Positions 59,857 to 64,000 of a DNA stretch of 64,000 nucleotides are shown one piece after another. This DNA comes from Pseudoflavonifractor phocaeensis. GTDB lineage: Bacteria; Bacillota; Clostridia; Oscillospirales; Oscillospiraceae. Under the pieces are notes generated by a model, which worked only from the letters and a program-made list of their open reading frames with translations, made no database searches and was not told where the DNA came from. Location of the stretch: positions 21,036 through 85,035 of the forward strand of contig NZ_JACLZC010000003.1 in assembly GCF_016901735.1 (NCBI RefSeq). The letters run 5' to 3'. Numbering within the stretch: the first letter of the stretch is position 1; every line of letters begins with the position of its first letter. Made by a program: the position numbers and the translations under genes.

Positions 59857-60666
59857 ATGCGTTTTACCAAAATGGAAGGGCTGGGCAACGACTACGTCTA
59901 CCTCAACTGTCTGGAGCGTACCCCGCCTGACCTGCCGGAGCTGGCCCGGCGGGTGTCGGACCGGCACTTTGGGGTTGGGTCTGACGGCCTCATCTGCGTG
60001 TGTCCCTCGGAACAAGCGGACTTCCGGATGCGGATGTTCAACGCCGACGGCTCGGAGGGCGAGATGTGCGGCAACGGCATCCGCTGTGTGGGCAAGTTCG
60101 TCTATGACAAGGGCCTGACGGACAAGACCACCGTGTCGGTGGAGACCAAGGCGGGCGTCAAGGTGCTGGAGCTCCAGCTGGGGGCTGACGGCCTGGTGTC
60201 CGCGGTGACGGTGGACATGGGCGCTCCGGCGGTGGAGAAGCCCCGGGACATTACGGTGGACGGCAGGTCCTACACCGTGACGCCGGTGTCCATGGGCAAT
60301 CCCCACGCGGTGCTCTATCTGGAGGGTATCGACGGCCTGGACCTGCCCAAAATCGGCCCGGGGTTTGAGCATCACCCCAGCTTTCCCAACCGGACCAACA
60401 CGGAATTTGTGGAGGTCACCGACCGGACCCACCTGCGGATGCGGGTGTGGGAGCGGGGCAGCGGAGAGACGCTGGCTTGCGGGACCGGCGCCTGCGCGGT
60501 GCTGGCGGCCACGGCGTCGGCGGGCCGGTGTGAGCGGAGCGCGGAGGTGGCCCTGTTGGGGGGCGTGCTGCGCATCCGCTGGGACGAGGCCGACGGCCAT
60601 ATTTACATGACGGGACCGGCCGTCACAGTATTTGAAGGAGACTATCCCTATGGTTCAGATCAATGA
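59857..60666 (+). CDS. dapF: Diaminopimelate epimerase
   Basis: 269 residues. The two catalytic cysteines are in [14 protein letters not shown] and [13 protein letters not shown], and [22 protein letters not shown] and [11 protein letters not shown] are family blocks. It turns LL- into meso-diaminopimelate for lysine and peptidoglycan. The end overlaps dapL by 17 bases, and dapL makes its substrate. Confidence 0.97.
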   Translation: MRFTKMEGLGNDYVYLNCLERTPPDLPELARRVSDRHFGVGSDGLICVCPSEQADFRMRMFNADGSEGEMCGNGIRCVGKFVYDKGLTDKTTVSVETKAGVKVLELQLGADGLVSAVTVDMGAPAVEKPRDITVDGRSYTVTPVSMGNPHAVLYLEGIDGLDLPKIGPGFEHHPSFPNRTNTEFVEVTDRTHLRMRVWERGSGETLACGTGACAVLAATASAGRCERSAEVALLGGVLRIRWDEADGHIYMTGPAVTVFEGDYPYGSDQ

Positions 60667-61870
60667 CAATTTTCTCAAGCTGCCCGGCAGCTATCTGTTC
60701 TCTGAAATCGCCCGGCGTGTGGCGGCGTACAGCGCGGCCCATCCGGAGAAAGCCCTCATCAAGCTGGGCATCGGCGACGTGACGCTGCCCCTGCCCCAGG
60801 CGGTAACCGCCGCCATGCACAAGGCGGTGGACGAGATGGCCACGGCCTCCGGCTTCCACGGCTACGGCCCCGAGCAGGGCTACGCCTTCCTGCGGGAGGC
60901 CATTGCCGCCCAGGACTACAAGGCCAGAGGGGTGGACATTGCGCCCGACGAGATTTTCATTTCCGACGGCGCCAAGAGCGACTGCGGCAACATCGTGGAT
61001 CTCTTTGGGCCGGACAACAAGGTGGCGGTGTGCGACCCGGTGTATCCGGTGTATGTGGACACCAACGCCATGTCCGGCCGGGCCGGTGTATACGACGAAA
61101 AGAGCGGCAAGTGGAGCAATCTGGTCTATATGCCCTGCGTGGCGGAAAACGGCTTCATGCCCGACCTGCCCGGTGAGCTGGTGGATATGATCTATCTCTG
61201 CTTCCCCAACAATCCCACCGGCGCGGCCGCCACCATGGATCAGCTCAAGCCCTGGGTGGAGTATGCCAACCGGACCGGGGCGATTTTGCTCTACGATTCG
61301 GCCTACGAGGCGTTCATCACCACCCCCGGCGTGCCCCATACCATCTACGAGATCGACGGCGCCCAAACCTGTGCCATTGAATTCCGCTCCTTCTCCAAGA
61401 CGGCGGGCTTCACCGGCACCCGCTGCGCCTATACCGTGGTGCCCAAGGCCCTCCAGCGGGGCGGGGCCAGCCTCAACGCCATGTGGAACCGCCGTCAGTG
61501 CACCAAGTTCAACGGCGTGCCCTACGTGGTCCAGCGGGGCGCGGAGGCCGTCTATACGCCGGAAGGCCGGGCTCAGGTGCAGGCCAACCTGGCGGTCTAT
61601 CAGAACAACGCCAAGGTCATCCGGGAGGGCTTGGCGGCTGCCGGTCTCACGGTATCCGGCGGCGTGGACTCCCCCTACGTCTGGGCCCGTACCCCCGACG
61701 GTGTGGACTCCTGGACCTTCTTTGACCGGCTTTTGCAGGAGGCCAACGTGGTCACCACCCCCGGCGCGGGCTTCGGACCCAGCGGCGAGGGCTATATCCG
61801 CCTGACCGGTTTCGGCCAGCCCGACGCCACTAAGGAGGCCGTGGAGCGGGTCAAGGCCGTCATCAGATAA
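60650..61870 (+). CDS. dapL: LL-diaminopimelate aminotransferase
   Basis: 406 residues, class I aminotransferase. [42 protein letters not shown] and the PLP lysine in [17 protein letters not shown] identify DapL, which makes LL-diaminopimelate from tetrahydrodipicolinate in one step. It places the organism in the DapL lysine route. ATG 60650 has GAAGGAG 9 bases before it. A terminator follows at 61899. Confidence 0.97.
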   Translation: MVQINDNFLKLPGSYLFSEIARRVAAYSAAHPEKALIKLGIGDVTLPLPQAVTAAMHKAVDEMATASGFHGYGPEQGYAFLREAIAAQDYKARGVDIAPDEIFISDGAKSDCGNIVDLFGPDNKVAVCDPVYPVYVDTNAMSGRAGVYDEKSGKWSNLVYMPCVAENGFMPDLPGELVDMIYLCFPNNPTGAAATMDQLKPWVEYANRTGAILLYDSAYEAFITTPGVPHTIYEIDGAQTCAIEFRSFSKTAGFTGTRCAYTVVPKALQRGGASLNAMWNRRQCTKFNGVPYVVQRGAEAVYTPEGRAQVQANLAVYQNNAKVIREGLAAAGLTVSGGVDSPYVWARTPDGVDSWTFFDRLLQEANVVTTPGAGFGPSGEGYIRLTGFGQPDATKEAVERVKAVIR

Positions 61871-61898
61871 AGAGATAAAAGATAAGAGATAAGAGATA
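61869..61898. repeat. AGATAAG short tandem repeat (second copy)
   Basis: Repeats of AGATAAA/AGATAAG directly after the dapL stop, matching the run at 45049-45078. Confidence 0.6.
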
Positions 61899-61960
61899 GG
61901 GTGAGCGTTTCGCATGACGTCTGTTTGTGCGATGCGCCCACCCTGTCTTATTTTTTATTT
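61899..61960 (+). terminator. Terminator of dapF-dapL
   Basis: GGGTGAGCGTTTCGCA (61899-61914) pairs with TGCGATGCGCCCACCC (61928-61943) with two mismatches, followed by TGTCTTATTTTTTATTTT. Confidence 0.85.
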
Positions 61961-61987
61961 TGAAATACCGTTGCAAATCGCTCACCC

Positions 61988-62061
61988 GTAGGGGCGGCCC
62001 TTGTGGCCGCCCGCCGTTGAAGCAGAGGGGAAACGCGGGCGGCCATAAAGGCCGCCCCTAC
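61988..62061. repeat. 74-bp palindromic GTAGGGGCGGCC element
   Basis: Perfect 12-base termini GTAGGGGCGGCC / GGCCGCCCCTAC, extended by GGCCGCCCGC and GCGGGCGGCC inside. It lies between the dapL terminator and spoIIGA, a ~220-base stretch with no gene. A half copy is at 26537-26563. Its form is that of a non-autonomous repeat (REP/MITE-like); no target-site duplication is obvious. Confidence 0.7.
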
Positions 62062-62182
62062 AGAATGAACCCGCAGCTTCTCTCCCCCCACCCTGCGTCT
62101 CCGACTCTTTTCTGGCCGGACGGAGGGTATAATAGTCTCTGCCGCCCGTCCGCCGCGCCCCGTGAAAAGGAGGTGGAGCCAT

Positions 62183-63031
62183 ACGGTCGTCTATCTGGAC
62201 CTGGTGTTTCTTCTGAATCTGTGCGTGGATTATCTCATGCTGCTGGCAGCGGGACGGCTGGCCGGAGAGGTGCTGCGCCGTCCGCGCCTTTTGCTGGGCG
62301 CGGTGCTGGGCAGTCTCTATGCCTGCGCCATTTTTCTGCCCGGTCTGGGCTTTCTGGAGCATCCTCTCTGCCGGATCTGCGTGGGGGTGGTGATGGCTCT
62401 GGCAGCCTATGGGAGCAGCGCTCATCTGCTGCGGTGTACGCTGGTTTTTTTCGGGGTATCGGCGGCGCTGGGCGGAGCCATTCTGGCGGTGACGCTGCTG
62501 GGCGGGCAGGGAATGACACTGCAAAACGGCGTTTTCTATTCCGGCATGGACCTGCGCATATTGCTGCTGGCAGCGGCGGGCTGCTATGTGGCGCTGACCC
62601 TGGTCTTTGGCAGGGGAGCCGGGCACAGCCTCAGAGAGCTGCGGACGGCCCAGGTGCGGCTCCATACGCGCAGGGTGACCCTGACCGCGCTGGTGGACAC
62701 GGGGAACACGCTCACAGACCCGGTGACCGGTCGGCCGGTGCTGGTGGCGGAGGGGGAAAAGTTAAAGGCGCTCTTTCCACCTGACGGCGGGCCGCGGCCG
62801 GAGGAGCTGCGGGACCCCACGGCGGCGCTGGAACGGCTGGGGGCGGGAGCGGAGGGGCGCCGGTGGCGGCTGCTGCCCTACCGCGCGGTAGGGGTGAGCT
62901 GCGGGCTGCTGCTGGCTCTGCGGACCGACGGCGTGCGGGTGGGGGAGACCGACTACGGGCCCATTCTGGTGGCGCTCTCGCCCACGCCGGTCAGCGACGG
63001 CGGAGGGTATAACGCCCTCATTGGGGTATAA
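62183..63031 (+). CDS. spoIIGA: Sporulation sigma-E factor-processing peptidase SpoIIGA
   Basis: About 282 residues. Five hydrophobic segments in the N-terminal half ([20 protein letters not shown] onward), then an aspartic-protease-like domain with [18 protein letters not shown] (catalytic Asp) and [18 protein letters not shown]. It cleaves pro-SigE in the mother cell. The start is taken as ACG 62183: AAAGGAGG lies 9 bases before it, and the product then begins [13 protein letters not shown] as in relatives. The only in-frame usual codon, GTG 62162, precedes this ribosome site and has none of its own. A TATAAT -10 lies at 62128-62133. sigE follows after 29 bases. Confidence 0.88.
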   Translation, partial: TVVYLDLVFLLNLCVDYLMLLAAGRLAGEVLRRPRLLLGAVLGSLYACAIFLPGLGFLEHPLCRICVGVVMALAAYGSSAHLLRCTLVFFGVSAALGGAILAVTLLGGQGMTLQNGVFYSGMDLRILLLAAAGCYVALTLVFGRGAGHSLRELRTAQVRLHTRRVTLTALVDTGNTLTDPVTGRPVLVAEGEKLKALFPPDGGPRPEELRDPTAALERLGAGAEGRRWRLLPYRAVGVSCGLLLALRTDGVRVGETDYGPILVALSPTPVSDGGGYNALIGV

Positions 63032-63060
63032 CGGCGGATGGCGGACAGAAAGGAGGAAGG

Positions 63061-63780
63061 ATGAAGGGGATCGGAAGGATAGCGGCGGCGATCCGGGCGC
63101 TGCTGGCCAGACTGGGGCTTGCGCTGCCCGGAAAGGTCATGTACATCGGGGGGAGCGACGTGCTGCCCGCGCCCTTGCAGCGGGAGGAGGAGGCGGCGTT
63201 CATCGCCCGCCTGTCGGCGGGAGACGAGACGGCCAAGGCGACCCTCATCGAGCATAATCTCCGGCTGGTGGTCTACATTGCCCGGCGGTTTGAAAACACC
63301 GGCGTGGGGCTGGAGGACCTCATTTCCATCGGCACCATTGGACTGATCAAAGCGGTGTCCACCTACCAGCCGGCCAAGAACATCAAGCTGGCCACCTACG
63401 CCTCCCGGTGCATCGAAAACGAGATTCTCATGCACCTGCGCAAAACCGCCAACCAGAAAAGCGAGGTCTCCTTCGACGAGCCCCTCAACACCGATTGGGA
63501 TGGAAACGAGCTGCTGCTCTCCGACATTCTGGGCACCGAGGGCGACCTGGTCATGAAGCCCATTGAGGAGGATGTGGACCGGCAGCTGCTCGCCCGGGCT
63601 CTGGCCCAGCTGGCGCCCCGGGAAAAGGAGATCATCACCCTGCGCTTTGGCCTGGACGGCCGGAAGGAGCGCACGCAGAAGGAGGTGGCTGACCGTCTGG
63701 GGATCTCCCAGTCCTACATATCCAGGCTGGAAAAACGGATCATTGCCCGGCTCAAGCGGGAGATTTTGAGACTGCTTTAA
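63061..63780 (+). CDS. sigE: RNA polymerase sporulation sigma factor SigE
   Basis: 239 residues. Pro-sequence of ~25-30 residues rich in Leu/Arg, ending near [10 protein letters not shown] where SpoIIGA cuts; then region 2 ([52 protein letters not shown]) and region 4 ([31 protein letters not shown]). It directs mother-cell gene expression early in sporulation. AAAGGAGG precedes the ATG. The spoIIGA-sigE pair is diagnostic of an endospore former. Confidence 0.97.
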   Translation: MKGIGRIAAAIRALLARLGLALPGKVMYIGGSDVLPAPLQREEEAAFIARLSAGDETAKATLIEHNLRLVVYIARRFENTGVGLEDLISIGTIGLIKAVSTYQPAKNIKLATYASRCIENEILMHLRKTANQKSEVSFDEPLNTDWDGNELLLSDILGTEGDLVMKPIEEDVDRQLLARALAQLAPREKEIITLRFGLDGRKERTQKEVADRLGISQSYISRLEKRIIARLKREILRLL

Positions 63781-63786
63781 GCGGAA

Positions 63787-63815
63787 AAGCGGGACATCGG
63801 CCAGATGTCCCGCTT
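63787..63815 (+). terminator. Hairpin after sigE
   Basis: AAGCGGGACATC (63787-63798) pairs perfectly with GATGTCCCGCTT (63804-63815) around GGCCA. No good T-run follows, so termination strength is uncertain. Confidence 0.6.
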
Positions 63816-63863
63816 CAGCTTGTCAAAAAAGTCTGTTGTCTCCAATCAAAATGCAAGTATCCT

Positions 63864-63955
63864 GAGAATCGTTTTTCGATTTCCAACGGGAACGGCCCTG
63901 CGCGGGCGGCGCCAGGCCCCGCAGCGTTAAAAAATGTGCCGGTGGCACATTTTTA
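63864..63955. repeat. Intergenic repeat block at window end
   Basis: GAGAATCGTTTTTCGATTTCC followed by CGGCCCTGCGCGGG (63864-63905) resembles the block at 26443-26482. AAAAATGTGCC-GGT-GGCACATTTTT (63930-63954) is a perfect 11-base stem that could stop transcription on either strand. No gene is visible from 63781 to the end. Confidence 0.6.
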
Positions 63956-64000
63956 GCGGAGGCCGAGCGGCTATGCCGCGAGGAGGGAAGCAAAGGCAAC

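Noticed and set aside
61927..62784. 285-codon frame across the dapL-spoIIGA gap
   Set aside because: Runs through the GTAGGGGCGGCC repeat and the wrong frame of spoIIGA; no ribosome site.
63781..64000. A gene start at the right edge
   Set aside because: Only hairpins and repeat blocks are visible; no ribosome site with a sustained frame.

Overview
The window (GC-rich, no rRNA or tRNA seen) looks like the chromosome of an endospore-forming, low-complexity-envelope Firmicute of class Clostridia, most like the Oscillospiraceae (Flavonifractor / Intestinimonas / Lawsonibacter type). The reasons are: sporulation and germination genes (tepA, spoIIIE/ftsK, ypeB, spoIIGA-sigE); the diaminopimelate-aminotransferase lysine route (dapF-dapL); T-box leaders on cysteine and leucine genes; frequent GTG/TTG starts with strong AGGAGG sites; and Clostridia-type families (DUF1292, DUF4914, DUF512). 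The genus is an inference from gene content only.

Layout. 1-12.5 kb: end of a MarR gene, tepA, uppP, ftsK/spoIIIE, ypeB, a Trk potassium system whose trkA carries an internal deletion plus frameshift, then an FHA-SEDS polymerase paired with a class B penicillin-binding protein. 12.5-14.8 kb: an Lsa-like ABC-F antibiotic-resistance gene behind a leader-peptide attenuator, and a small phosphatase. 14.8-26.3 kb (mostly minus strand): dinB, a PadR/DUF2812 pair with a three-site operator, membrane proteins of unknown role, ybaK, a thioesterase, a potABCD polyamine transporter, two small genes around a palindromic operator, and a pseudouridine synthase. 26.3-33 kb: repeats, an S-layer-homology protein, rodA, tsaE-tsaB, upp, a lone eutH, 6S RNA and a DUF1292 gene. 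33-45 kb: class A PBP, a DUF4914 protein, a MATE pump, DUF177-rpmF, and DUF512-der-plsY-gpsA.

45-64 kb: a Cys T-box operon (cysE - VOC protein - cysS); a nickel-pincer cofactor operon (larE-larB-larC) followed by a five-gene NikABCDE-like importer; a Leu T-box with leuA; glnA; dapF-dapL; repeats; then spoIIGA-sigE. The lar-nik operon is preceded by a NiCo-riboswitch-like leader whose pairing predicts an OFF switch, so cofactor synthesis and nickel uptake would be shut down together when metal is sufficient. No lactate racemase (larA) is present in the window.

The observations most worth following up are: (1) the riboswitch-like leader on the lar-nik operon, with polarity opposite to the classic efflux-type NiCo switch; (2) the complete promoter / seven-codon leader peptide / competing hairpins / terminator upstream of the ABC-F gene; (3) the broken trkA next to an intact trkH; (4) three tandem 17-bp PadR-type operators built into a consensus promoter; (5) spoIIGA, whose ribosome-binding site and family alignment both point to an ACG start codon. 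All calls were made by reading the sequence; no database search or folding program was run.
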